In this document: piece after piece, positions 32,070-41,690 of the stretch
How the letters are laid out: the number at the start of each line of letters is the position of its first letter
Position numbering within the stretch: the first letter of the stretch is position 1
From: Micrasema longulum
Taxonomy: Eukaryota > Arthropoda > Insecta > Trichoptera > Brachycentridae
Reading direction: 5' to 3'
DNA: 64,000 nt
Assembly: GCA_022494885.1 (NCBI GenBank)
Contig: JAGVSM010003594.1
Span: forward strand, 289,596-353,595
Notes under the pieces: model-generated
The model's input: only the letters and a program-made list of their open reading frames with translations
Database searches by the model: none
What the model was told of the DNA's origin: nothing
Made by a program: the position numbers and the translations under genes

Positions 32070-33020
32070 AATTTTAGTTACAAAAGTTGCGGAAACAGAA
32101 GCAGAGGTCTGTTGCATTACTACTTTAAACCTTTAAGTAATAATTTGCTCCAGCATAAAGAAATTCTCTTTTGGCTTTCTTGTATAGAACAAAAGCGTTC
32201 CAAATTTTTGGTTTGATTTTAAGTTTAACAACAAAAGAATAATAAACGGTTTCTCGACCTAAGTACGTACGGCCCGTTGTATTGCTGTTAACTGTAAACT
32301 AACTTCGTGGTTGACAATCAAATAATGGATTTTGTTCCTTTATGCGACTCTGTTAGGCGGTAGCGTATTATCACTTTAAGCTTTTTACTTATTGAAATAT
32401 GTTTCGGATTCTGTTCCGACCGAAACAAGAACAAAAGCCAAAATTTGGTCACTAGTCAGTAATACAAGCCAAAAAATTTATTTATATCAGCAGTGATTCT
32501 GCGTTGCATTCTGATTGTTTTCTCGAAACGTTTAGAACATTCGATACCCCTGCACCTTGCAAAATAACTGCATTATTTTTTATTTTTTATGTTATCGAGC
32601 AAAGAGGATCTTGACCTCTTTTCTTATATAGAACAAAGAATGAATACAGGTTTCTGCCCTAGAAATCTGAAGAGATATGTCAACACAGTATTAGAGCCAA
32701 AGTCATATGTAGGACAGGGTGTTAGTGATCGGTCATTGCGTCATGAACGTATAGAAAACATTTTATTTTGTTGTTGCAAAAACGTGGATTAAATAAATAG
32801 AATCTAAGAAAATAATTAAGTATTTACGAGCAATATAAAAATAAGACACTCTAACATTATTATTATGAAGGTATAAAAATGTAAAACTATTCATTAGTTA
32901 ATGTTTTTTTTCCGTTTCCGGGCAGATGAAGAATACAGTCGAAGACATTGAATAAAGGTGTAACCAAAACAAAAAAGCAGGTTGAACAACATTACAATGA
33001 GAAAGTACAGAGAATTTGTT
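32070..33020. other. Unassigned stretch
   Basis: A 67-codon frame (32589-32792) is not recognised. 32240-32560 is somewhat GC-richer. No repeat partner found. Confidence 0.35.
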
Positions 33021-33021
33021 A

Positions 33022-33277
33022 GTAGACTATTTAACTAAGTCAAATTTTGCTGACGTAAATACGAATGAACATGGTACTAAATTTGTTGCAACATTGAAAA
33101 AACATTTTTGAGAAGAGAATATGGAAGTCTAGGCATTTACAGGGCTTATGATCTGTCGTTGCCTGGTTTAAGGTTCGCATTCCCTTTTCAAAAATGTTTT
33201 TCAATGTTGCAACAAATTTAGAACCATGTTCATTCGTATTTACGTCAGCAAAATTTTACTTGGTTTAATAGTCTACG
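33022..33277. mobile_element. FB variant with 100-bp arms
   Basis: Arms 33022-33122 and 33178-33277 are nearly exact complements (GTAGACTATT, TTTTGCTGACGTAAATACGA, ATGAACATGGT, AATTTGTTGCAACATTGAAA). The loop keeps FB sequence GGAAGTCTAGGCATTTACAG. The outer arm resembles MITE-2 interior (TAGACTGTTAAACTAAGTCA at 14.3 kb), so it looks chimeric. Confidence 0.8.
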
Positions 33278-33297
33278 AATAAATTATCTGAACTCTT

Positions 33298-33420
33298 CCA
33301 TTTATTTATTTATTTACATACATAAGTTTATTGTACATTATTTAAGACATAAATTCCAACTCCATGCGACGAAAAGTCGTGTTTAGAGTTAGGAAGAGCG
33401 ATTGTATGACACAGACGTAT
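33298..33420 (-). mobile_element. LINE 3' end fragment
   Basis: TTTATTTATTTATTTACAT tail, then the small hairpin CATGCGACGAAAAGTCGTG. No coding part. Confidence 0.5.
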
Positions 33421-33457
33421 GAGTATATCACCACAAATATAGGATTAGAAACATAAA

Positions 33458-33775
33458 GGTCTTTTGCGATGGTTCGGTCATGTGGAGCGAATGAATGATG
33501 AAAGAACGGCTAAAAAGATTTATGATGCGAATGGGTCTGGTTGTAGAAGTCGAGGAAGGCCGAGAAAGACATGGCATGATCAAGTACAACAATTTCTTGA
33601 AAGTGGTCATGTGAAAAGTCGGAATAATCGACGTGCGTGCATGAGAAGATGTATGAATGTGAAGGAAGCAAAGGAAGTGTGCCAGGACAGAGTGGTGTGG
33701 CGTTTTATCCTCTCTGCCTACCCCTCCGGAGAAACGGCGTGATGGTTAGTAGTAGTAGTAGTAGTAGTAGTAGTA
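33458..33775 (+). pseudogene. RTE-1 copy with (TAG)n tail
   Basis: Open to its natural end: RWFGHVERMNDERTAKKIYD, SRGRPRKTWHDQVQQFLESG, RRACMRRCMNVKEAKEVC, ILSAYPSGETA and a stop at 33742. Ten bases of 3' UTR and a (TAG)n run (33747-33775) follow. This gives the RTE-1 3' end precisely. 5'-truncated just before RWFG. Confidence 0.87.
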
Positions 33776-33784
33776 GAAACATAA

Positions 33785-34575
33785 AAAATAATTGTAAAAA
33801 ATATTTTTTAAAACATATATATTATGGCCGGCACATCAATATGTTAAACCGTAAACTCAAGCATTTGGAAAATCATCAATGGGTTTCCTACTCAAATCCC
33901 TCCCACTAAGGAAAATCCAGTCCTCAACTCCTTTCTTGAAATTAGTTTTTGTCCTTGAAAGTTTAATACGCTCTTCCAAAATATTGAACACTCTCGGTGC
34001 GATAAATAATTTATGCCTCTGAGCAAAAGTCGAACGGGTTTTGTTTATGACATAATTCATGCTCTGAGAAAACCTCGTACGGACATTTAGCTAAGACCTA
34101 TCTTTTTTGTTCGACCAGAAGTGTGTAAGTGATTTTTTTAGGTAGAGTTGTCTCATATCCAGCACCTTCATGCATTGGAACAACTGTTCCGACGGGTATG
34201 TTGGAGGGCGTCGGAGTATTATCCTCAATGATATTTTCTGTGAAATTATGAGAGGCTTTAAAATGGATGCCGCACAACCCCCCCGACCAGCAATTCCATA
34301 GGTTGCAGTGGATTGAAACAGAGCAAAATACACACTTCTGAGAGTGCCAATATCCAGATAGTCAAGCCTTTAAGATAGCGGAATATATGGCACAGCTTTC
34401 TCAACCTAGAGTCTAGTGACCGGACCTGAGTCTCCCATCGCAAATTCCTATCAATGATAACACCAAGGTATTTTATGGAATTTACCATTGTACTTCTGCT
34501 TAAAACTTTAACCCGATATGTCAACATATTTAGATCTAAATAAGTGGTCGGTGTGACCAGCCAAGGATAGGTCAT
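33785..34575 (-). pseudogene. LINE-I copy 2, RT thumb to C-terminus
   Basis: Minus strand: SIKYLGVIIDRNLRWETQVR, RLRKLCHIFRYLK, then in other frames YGIAG.GGCAASILKPLIIS, QKISLRIILRRPPTYPSEQL, FQCMKVLDMRQLYLKK and STFAQRHKLFIAPRVFNIL. At least two frame breaks and a stop at about 34090. YGIxGWGG...LxxxQKxxxRII is a CR1/L2-like RT tail. Confidence 0.82.
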
Positions 34576-34605
34576 AAGCCATGTAATGGTCTAGACTTCC
34601 AAATT
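34545..34605 (-). mobile_element. FB arm fragment
   Basis: ATAGGTCATAAGCC and GGTCTAGACTTCC repeat the FB arm. Confidence 0.55.
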
Positions 34606-34611
34606 TATGTA

Positions 34612-35125
34612 TTTATTTTATTTTATTTATTCATATTTTACTCTTACAAACTATAATCAATGCTTAACCCGTGCCGAAGACACATAACAATATACTTTTT
34701 TCGAAATGTTTTTACATTTGAGAATAAACAAAGAAGACTAACTTAATAAACAGAGATAATAAACAAAAGATTCAGACAGTTTTAAAAACTAGGTATAAAG
34801 TATTTATGTACATCATTATTATTTATATTTCAAAACGCACAATGAAAATAACAAAAACCTAACATAAGCTATACACTTGTGGAGCGGTTGATTCAATATC
34901 TTTTGGGCGAGGGAGACAATCCATTTTACTTCTACCTTACTCCACTATCCATTTTTGTATAGCCTTTTTGAACATTTTTTTCGTTACTAATCGTTTTAAC
35001 AGATAGTAGAAGTAGGTTATAGATTTTAATTGAATAATACTCAAAATTCCTTTGTCCGAAAGTGGTATTAGTTAGTATTCGTTCAAGTTGTCTTTGTGTT
35101 GAGGATCAAGTGATTATATTATTTA
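34612..35125 (-). mobile_element. LINE-P copy 1, 3' end
   Basis: TTATTTTATTTATTCATATT tail, ACCCGTGCCGAAGACAC, AACCTAACATAAGCTATACA and GAGACAATCCAT are shared with 51.87-52.2 kb. Minus-strand residues LSDKGILSI and KKMFKKAIQKWIVE near 35070-34930 look like the protein end. Confidence 0.7.
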
Positions 35126-35127
35126 TA

Positions 35128-35240
35128 ATATCCCTTCTCAAAATTGTTTTCCCTCTGTTGCAACAAATTTAGATATGAGTAACTGCCCAGGGAGGAAAAA
35201 CAGCCAGTCTGCAAATACTTTGGCATGCTGAAAACATTGT
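35128..35240 (-). mobile_element. FB arm and terminus
   Basis: TTCCCTCTGTTGCAACAAATT, CCCAGGGAGGAAAAACAGCC, and a terminus near GCTGAAAACATTGTTGC. Confidence 0.65.
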
Positions 35241-35254
35241 TGCAGAAAGTTTTG

Positions 35255-35505
35255 TATTTTTGAAATTATTTCGCGTGCGACGTCTCAAGTTCTCTTCCCC
35301 TTCTTCTCGTTAAAATCTGCTGATTTGTCAGTTGATTTACCGCAAACCGGAAATCTATTACAACTCACTTATCACTGGCTGATTCGAAAGAATTAGTGAC
35401 GTCAGACAAAGCAGTTCGTTTTTATTGAAATTATTTTTTACATGCATTTTCAAGAAACTTAACCGAAATTACCCGTAGGACTAAACTTCTTCATTAAAGC
35501 CACCT
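35255..35505 (+). mobile_element. MITE-2 right half
   Basis: TTTCGCGTGCGACGTC, ACCGGAAATCTATTAC, TTTTCAAGAAACTTAACCG and CCCGTAGGACTAAACTTC correspond in order to the MITE-2 copy at 14.4-14.7 kb. Left half missing. Confidence 0.7.
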
Positions 35506-35636
35506 ATTTTTTTTTTTAAATCTTGAATATATGTAAAATATGCAAGTTTTACACCGTCATATAGATTTTTTGAATTCCTTACCAAAAACGCAAAAACGTC
35601 ATTTTTTGCCATTCGTGGACTTTTGAAGGTTTACAA

Positions 35637-35653
35637 GTTAGGTTAGGTTAGGT
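35637..35653 (+). repeat. (TTAGG)3 telomere-type repeat
   Basis: Three exact TTAGG units (35638-35652) directly join the RNase H LINE on its 5' side. GTTAGGT recurs right after its A-rich end at 36493. Confidence 0.85.
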
Positions 35654-36492
35654 GTGTACATCGGCTGGATACGAGGACACTGCGGAATCCTTGGCAACGA
35701 AAAGTCTGACGAAAAGGCTCGGGAGGCTACGCTTAAGAAAACAGCCCCCAATTTCGCCGATTTTCCGCTCAGTTTTACCAAAAGGAAAATAAGAAGCAGG
35801 ACCTTTCAACTCTGGAACGATCGCTATTTGAGTGAGACAACCGGAAGTGTAACTAAAATGTTTTTCCCTACAATTTTTCATGCCTATGATTTTAGAAAAA
35901 TGCAGAATGCTGGCTACGAGCTCACCCAGATGCTTACGGGTCATGGTGGGTGAATGAGCTATCTGCATCGCTTCAAGCTCTCCGAGATCGACAGCTGCCC
36001 ATACGACGATAAAACTTCTCAAGATGTCCCTCACCTGTTGATGCATTGCCCCTTTTTCAGCTTTCAAAGACAACAGCTGGAGGCGCGATGCAGAGGCCTG
36101 GGTGAAGATCTACGCGACATCCCATCGGTGATAGGTAATAAAGAACTCACATGAGAGGTAGTATCATACATGATCAATATAGTGCAGGCAATTGGTAAAA
36201 TAAACCAAAGTAGGGAACAAAATGCCGAACACTCCTCTAGTGGAACGGAAGACCTATTGACCACTGCCAACAGGCCGGCTTCTCCTGAAGAGTTTTAAGT
36301 AGTTTCCTCTCCACATGAGCAAATGCTGAGAAGTTCCTGATTAGCCCACATTAATATATCCCTCCTGATTCCAATAGTTTAGATACAATTTAAGATATTT
36401 AATTGCAGAAAAATCCACTTTTTGAAATATAAACCTTGTATATTATAAGCAAGGTAAATAATAAAGCAACTCCCATATAAAAAATATAAAAA
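35654..36492 (+). pseudogene. RNase H-bearing LINE, copy 1 (3' part)
   Basis: VYIGWIRGHCGILGNEKSDE is the RNase H C-terminal motif (WxxGHxGxxGNExAD). Then LTGHGG, a stop, SYLHRFKLSEIDSCP and SQDVPHLLMHCPFF give the LTGHGxxxxYLxRFxL...C...D..HLLxxCP tail of I/R1-group LINEs. The protein ends PASPEEF at 36297. Breaks: TGA at 35951, TGA at 36152. 3' UTR to 36492 with an A-rich end. 5' truncation falls within RNase H. Confidence 0.85.
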
Positions 36493-36499
36493 GTTAGGT

Positions 36500-37092
36500 A
36501 GTAATCAAGTTCTTTGTATCTTTTATTTTAACGGGGCATTTATTTCTGATATTTTCTTTTTCATTGTGCATCTTAGCACCGAGTGGGTTATCATCAAGAC
36601 ATATTGAGTTGTGTTAGGTCGCAATTTGTGGCAAATATTGACAATCAAAGGTAAACATTGTGTTATCAAACAAAAGTGCACTCATATATTTAGACAATCC
36701 GTAGTGAATGAACAAATAAATGTACGTATGTCAGTGGAAAGATGGCTTAATATGATATGTCACTCTTTATTTGTCCGTTTGTTAATTTATTTCGAAAACC
36801 ACCGAAGTATGAAATCTATGATTTTAAAGGAAAAAAAAACATACTCCTGAAAAAAAATACACAATACGAATCGATATTTCATTGCCATAGTATTTGTCAT
36901 ACCATTTTCATAGAAGGATGAAAACAAAATTCTCAAAATAATTCAAGTCATACAAGACTGTTTTCTTCTTCAGTCAGACATCAATTTTTTTAACTAATGT
37001 TGTAAAGTCAATGAATGCAAAATAATATTTCAGAAATTTTCATTTCATTTTAAAAAATGTAAAATAATATCAGCTGCTTTATTTAATTATAA
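36500..37092. other. Unassigned stretch
   Basis: A 79-codon frame (36611-36850) is unrecognised. No repeat partner. Confidence 0.35.
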
Positions 37093-37094
37093 TC

Positions 37095-37665
37095 AATTGT
37101 CCTCTTCAGCGAATCTTTTAAGACTTTCTGATAGAAGAATCTTAACTAACCTAATATTACTTTTTAAGATGATCAATTCATTAATTGACTGTCCAGATTT
37201 GCTGGAGTTTGTGTGTTTCCGTGTACCTGGTCGACATACCCGCTACAGATCTCCTTTTTGTTCTGCAAGTTCTAGAACCAACTATCACATGCACTCGCCT
37301 ATCCCTAGGCTCCATAGATATGGCAATCAGTATGAGGACAAGGCTGATATATTTGGTTCTGGACTTGATAGTTATAAAACGAGTCTGATTTCTTTTTTTC
37401 TCTCGCAATATTATTCTTAAACTTTTTTTAAAATTTAAAATGTTTTTCCTTTTTTTGTTTTTTCAAATTTATGTATTTATTTCGTTAATATTTTTGGTTG
37501 CTTATGTGTTTTTACCTACTTGTTACTTTTGTTATAGCTATGCAATTTTATAATTTTTTGGTATGTTTTTATATATGTTTTTTTTTCATATTTATGTTCA
37601 ATATATGTTAAAGGCAATTTATGCCGTTTATGTAAAATAAATAAATAAATTTCATAAAACAAAAC
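37095..37665 (+). pseudogene. LINE-E C-terminus and 3' UTR
   Basis: LLRLSDRRILTNLILLFKMI, NSLIDCPDLLEFVCFRVPGR, YHMHSPIPRLHRYGNQYEDK, DIFGSGLDSYKTSLISF, stop at 37420. Frame intact, no RT core. The 3' UTR ends GCCGTTTATGTAAAATAAAT; a minus-strand UTR piece sits at 13.8 kb. Confidence 0.82.
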
Positions 37666-37669
37666 TATT

Positions 37670-37890
37670 ATCTCTCATCAACTGCAGGGTGCCTGGAAGA
37701 ATGACTAGACAGGTGCAACCGTTTTGTAGCAACAATTCACGGACAGTGTATACTTGTAATGCCGTAAAAAACAGACTTCGTGAACTCGGCAATAATTATT
37801 CCCACGTATCTGATATATTTAGTGTAGGGTATTGTTCCTATAGAACAAATCTTTTGAACTTTTTCAAAGATGGTGAATAGTAATTATATT
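37670..37890 (+). pseudogene. LINE-F C-terminus
   Basis: VPGRMTRQVQPFCSNNSRTV, AVKNRLRELGNNYSHVSDIF, YRTNLLNFFKDGE and a stop at 37880. Same layout as LINE-E but clearly diverged. Confidence 0.7.
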
Positions 37891-37960
37891 TATTTATTCA
37901 TTCATATCATAATACATTTAATGTTTGTTCACTTTGCCCAGCTGTATGTAACAGTAATTA
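37890..37960 (-). mobile_element. LINE-T-like 3' end fragment
   Basis: TATTTATTTATTCATTCAT tail and TGTTCACTTTGCCCAGCT match the LINE-T 3' UTR at 55.2 kb. Confidence 0.5.
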
Positions 37961-38059
37961 TAATTTTCTTGTTGTATTACTGTAGAATGTTTTATTATTT
38001 AATTTTGTTTTTTACATTTATTCTTGAATTATTTCATTTCAATAATTTATTGACAATTC

Positions 38060-38462
38060 TTCACGGAATTCCATTGTAATGATGTAATAACTTATATTAA
38101 CAAATAAGTTATTTATTAAAAAGTCTGAAGATGCCCATTAGATGGTGAAAGCGCTAATTGGTAAAAATAAATAAGTGGAAGTGTACCGAGTATTTTTAAA
38201 ATTAACTTATTTGTAAATATAAGTTATTATATCATATTCTTGAATTGTTTAAACTTTCTACTGAAAATGCTGTATAATGTTTAGGTTATTTTTTAAAATA
38301 TAAATCTTAAATGACTTATAGGCTTAATTTTTTTTATTAATCTTGGGTATAAAGATATTTATATTAAAAAAAATATATATATATTCAGCCAAATATGATA
38401 GTATTTTCAATTTTTGTAAAAATCAGATTTGCCGTTAATGTAAATAAAATAAATAAATAAAA
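38060..38462 (+). mobile_element. 3' UTR-like stretch with inverted repeat
   Basis: AACTTATATTAACAAATAAG (38088) and its near complement at 38205-38228 flank a hammerhead-like motif. The right end GCCGTTAATGTAAATAAAAT and AAATAAATAAAA is a LINE-type tail like LINE-E's. Confidence 0.5.
38108..38178 (+). ncRNA. Hammerhead-ribozyme-like motif
   Basis: CTGAAGA (38125-38131), a short stem GCC...GGT, and GAAA (38147-38150) fit the CUGANGA / stem II / GAAA core. TTATTTATT before and AATAAATAA after could form an AT-only stem I. No strong NUH cleavage triplet or stem III is evident, so this may be a relic or chance. Confidence 0.35.
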
Positions 38463-38463
38463 C

Positions 38464-39020
38464 AAGCGATTTTCTTCTAGTACCTATAAGAAAACTCCAA
38501 AATTGATGTAGTCCTCAGAGATTTAGGAGTTGCTTTGGACTATCAACTGACATACAACGAGCATATATATAATACAGTTAATAAATCACTAAATTACTTG
38601 GCTTCATTAACAGAATATCCTCTGATTTTATTAATGTCCATACAATCAAAACTCTTTATTGCTCAACAGTTCGCCCTCTTTTAGAATATGCCTCCGTGGT
38701 CTGGTCTCCATTCTATGTCAATCGCAAGTCACATTGAATCAGTCCAACATCGCTTGCTTCGAAAAGTAGCGTGTATGCTTGGACAAGAGAGAAATAATTA
38801 TTCTTATGCTGATATAGAGTCAATGTCAAATATTTCTAGTCTACAAAAACGTAGAACTAATATGTTCAGCCTTAATTCTCCAATGACCCATCTTTGTCGT
38901 ATTGTTAACTCAAAACAAGATCTGGACTTTTTTGGTTTGAGTTTACAACGATTTAAACGAGCACTTAATAATTAGTCCAGATCTTGTCTTGATGTCCCTT
39001 ACGTTTGTCAATGCTTCTTT
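38464..39020 (+). pseudogene. LINE-A copy 2
   Basis: Broken RT thumb (VLRDLGVALDYQLTYNEHI-like, then RPLLEYASVVWSPFYVN), then open frame RLLRKVACMLGQERNNYSYA, SMSNISSLQKRRTN, SLNSPMTHLCRIVNSKQDLD, FKRALNN, stop at 38975. A deletion after RRTN removes the segment holding IPTRRLRNN in the other copies. Confidence 0.82.
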
Positions 39021-39024
39021 TTTT

Positions 39025-39400
39025 TTAGTAGCTGCAAGACTATTGTTATCTAACTTCTAATTGAATAAATTTGCTTTTTATTTCGTTTTTAAAATATCAC
39101 TTAAACTCTAAACTTCATTGTCAAATATTAAAAAAAAAAAAAAAAATGTAAATAGGGGCTAGATTTCTTATTGTCCGTGCGCTCTGTAGCTGCAAGACGT
39201 TATGTTATCTAGCTAATATATATCATAATTGTAATATATCATAATTGGAGACGAGGAACTAGAATCCCAACCATCCGTGCGCTCTGTAGCTGCAAGACGT
39301 GTTGGGATATTTATTTATTGTACAGCGCCCTTGAGGTGATTTTCACAAAAAGCGTGTTTAAATTATCCAAACATTATTATTATTAATTTATACTATCCAA
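39025..39400 (+). mobile_element. LINE-O 3' UTR copy 2
   Basis: Three GTAGCTGCAAGAC repeats (39028, 39187, 39286) and ACAGCGCCCTTGAGGTG. The hairpin's right arm is damaged compared with 24.55 kb. Confidence 0.6.
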
Positions 39401-39727
39401 TATGGTTTTCATGGATCTTATAAACTTTCGTTTTAGTCATTTTCAAAATTATATGTAGATAGGTACAAGGATCATGTCTGCAATAAAGTCAAATAAATAA
39501 AAAAAAACAATAAATCGTAACATTGCAATTATGTAAAAAATGCAAGCTGACTGTACTGGGTGCCAATTGACATATGGTACAATATGAGTCACCCCCAACA
39601 CATCAGTATAGAGGACGATAGTTCTGTGACCCTATTCTGGGTGAATTGGCCGGACAAAGGCATCACTCCACTCCTTTATAAAGTAAATGATCGTTCGATT
39701 CTTTGTTCTGAATTTTTGAAATAAGTC

Positions 39728-39812
39728 GTGATCATTCCCGTTCACACCTAACGGTGCATAGGGCGCTGCACTCGTACACCAACTGCAGTGCAATTCGATC
39801 ATTTTTGTTACA
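39728..39812 (-). mobile_element. SINE1 3' tail only
   Basis: CACCTAACGGTGCATAGGGC and CTGCACTCGTACACCAACTG, headless. Confidence 0.6.
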
Positions 39813-39839
39813 TTTTTTTAATGTATTTATTGGGTCAAC

Positions 39840-40330
39840 AAACAATGAAAAATAATTCATGGTACTCAGAAATATTAAAATAAAAAAAGGCAGTATTTGT
39901 TTTTCATCAATTAAATGTAAAAACTAATATGATATATCGTCGTTGCATATCAAATATGGGCCATGTGACTCGGAGCACATTCTGAGAAAATCATCAAAAT
40001 GCGACTTTTTGGCATAAAGTTATTAATATTTTAAATAAATATATTACTTTATTGAAGAACACTGTATGTTTCCCACTTCGTCTATACACATAAGTGTTAT
40101 TTTCGGATGGATTTTTTTTAAAAATCATTTTTATCGATTTTCTCAGAATGTGCTCCGAGTAACATGGCCCATATTTGATGTGCAACGACGATATATTTTA
40201 ATAAAATTGTCAATATAAATCATGAAAATTTTAATTAAATTATTATAAAAGTTAATTCATTAATATAAAATACATCTTACACATGTAAACATTAAAAAAA
40301 TACCAATTTAAATAAAAACAACCATACAAA
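39840..40330 (-). mobile_element. LINE-D-like 3' UTR, interrupted by a foldback
   Basis: ACAATGAAAAATAATTCATG, CATCAATTAAATGTAAA and, right of the foldback, TTAATTCATTAATATAAAA correspond to 28.93-29.5 kb. No coding part. Confidence 0.55.
39932..40197. mobile_element. MITE-4 foldback, 61-bp arms
   Basis: Arms 39932-39992 and 40136-40197 match as complements with about two mismatches: ATATATCGTCGTTGCA, CAAATATGGGCCATGT, GGAGCACATTCTGAGAAAAT. The 143-bp loop is noncoding. One copy in the window. Confidence 0.82.
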
Positions 40331-40335
40331 TCAAC

Positions 40336-40765
40336 AATATTTTGAGTTTGTCCAAATTTCTGTAGACAAGGACTGGATTCAACTCCCTAGGGAGCTGTTT
40401 ATATTAACATTTTACAACAGAGATGAAGAACATTTAAGAGAAGTTAATATAAAAGTCTAGGCATCTACAGGGCTTGACCTGTCAATGGCTGGTTTAAGTG
40501 GCCACTTTACACACTGTTGTAATATAAACAGCTCCCCAGGAAGTTCAATCCAGTCCTCGTCTACAACAATTTGTACAAACTCAAAATGTTCTTGATAAAT
40601 CCACCATGAAGAAGTATAGAAATTGAAAAAATAAGATTTTCAGGCGTTGCCTAGTATGTATGTGAAATAATTCAATTAGATGAATCTCACCCGTATAAAT
40701 AAAGGTTTTAGCTTTTTAACTTCACAAACATCAACAGATGAAAGAATTGAAGGAATAATATTTTA
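40336..40765 (+). mobile_element. FB element, both termini present
   Basis: Left terminus TTTTGAGTTTGTCCAAAT...CTCCCTAGGGAGCTG, core AAGTGGCCACTTTACACACT. Complementary terminus CAGCTCCCCAGGAAG then AACTCAAAATGTTC, followed by the internal unit ACATCAACAGATGAAAG. Confidence 0.75.
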
Positions 40766-40849
40766 TTGATTCCAAACATTCAAAATTTTCCTTCTTTTAA
40801 AAAACATGCACTTTCCTGGTTTCAAACTCAAGATATGAACTTTTTTTTT

Positions 40850-40985
40850 CTACGATATATTTTGTTGGCCTTAAATAAGGAATATTTTAGTGTTTTTTTT
40901 TAATATTTTTTTTTTTTTTTCGCAAAAAACATTGTTTGTATCAAATTTCCCGTAGGGCTAAAGTTCCACATCGACATTTCTCCAA
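40850..40985 (+). mobile_element. MITE-2 right-end fragment
   Basis: CGCAAAAAACATTGTTTGTA, ATTTCCCGTAGGGCTAAAGTT. Only the last part of MITE-2. Confidence 0.55.
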
Positions 40986-41054
40986 ATGGTTGATCCATAT
41001 TCCATTTTACTTCTTACTAGAGAGTTATACAATTTTATAGAAAATTAATGGTTT

Positions 41055-41690
41055 TTGGTAACACAACTCACTTCAAAAATATCAATACCCTTAAAACACT
41101 CTTCTGTTCCCTAGTTCGCCCGCTCCTATAGTATTTCTCTGTTATCTGGTCTCCATATTATGATGTTCACATCAAAAATATTGAATCAGTGCAACATCAA
41201 TTCTGAAGAAAGATAGGCTGGAGGCTGGGCTTATCCAAATACCTATATACGTATAATGAGTTTGAAACTAGCTTAAATATATCTTCTCTTCAAGACCGCC
41301 GAAATAAATCCGACCTTCTAGTCCTATTTAAAATTCTCAACTCACATTTTGATGCACTGAGCTCAATAAAATTAAATATACCAACTAGAAACCTCAGACC
41401 AAACTTACTCTTTCATACCGATAACCATAGAACTAATTATGGTTTTTATTCTCCTATGCCCAGAATTCTTAGGTCTGCCAACAAACATACCAGTCTTGAT
41501 TTTTTTGATAACAAGTTGTCTTCTTCCATACGATCACTAAATCGAATTCAATAATAAGCACCTCTCTCCCGCTTCCACTCCCACCAAGTCTTCTAAATAC
41601 TATTGTGTCTTTCTACTTTCCTTTATGATATTTTCTCTGTATAAATATGTCCGTAAAAATGCCCATTGGGCGTTTATATAAATAAATAAA
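41055..41690 (+). pseudogene. LINE-C copy 2
   Basis: Longer than the 27.8 kb copy: SIxxHSSVPxFARSY-like thumb remnants, then LNISSLQDRRNKSDLLVLFK, SSIKLNIPTRNLRPNLLFHT, RTNYGFYSPMPRILRSANKH, RSLNRIQ and a stop at 41550. The 3' end AATGCCCATTGGGCG then ATAAATAAATAAATAATAG. Several frame breaks upstream. Confidence 0.8.

Noticed and set aside
35637..35653. Subtelomeric location of the window
   Set aside because: Only three TTAGG units; short interstitial runs are common in insects, so this does not place the window near a telomere.
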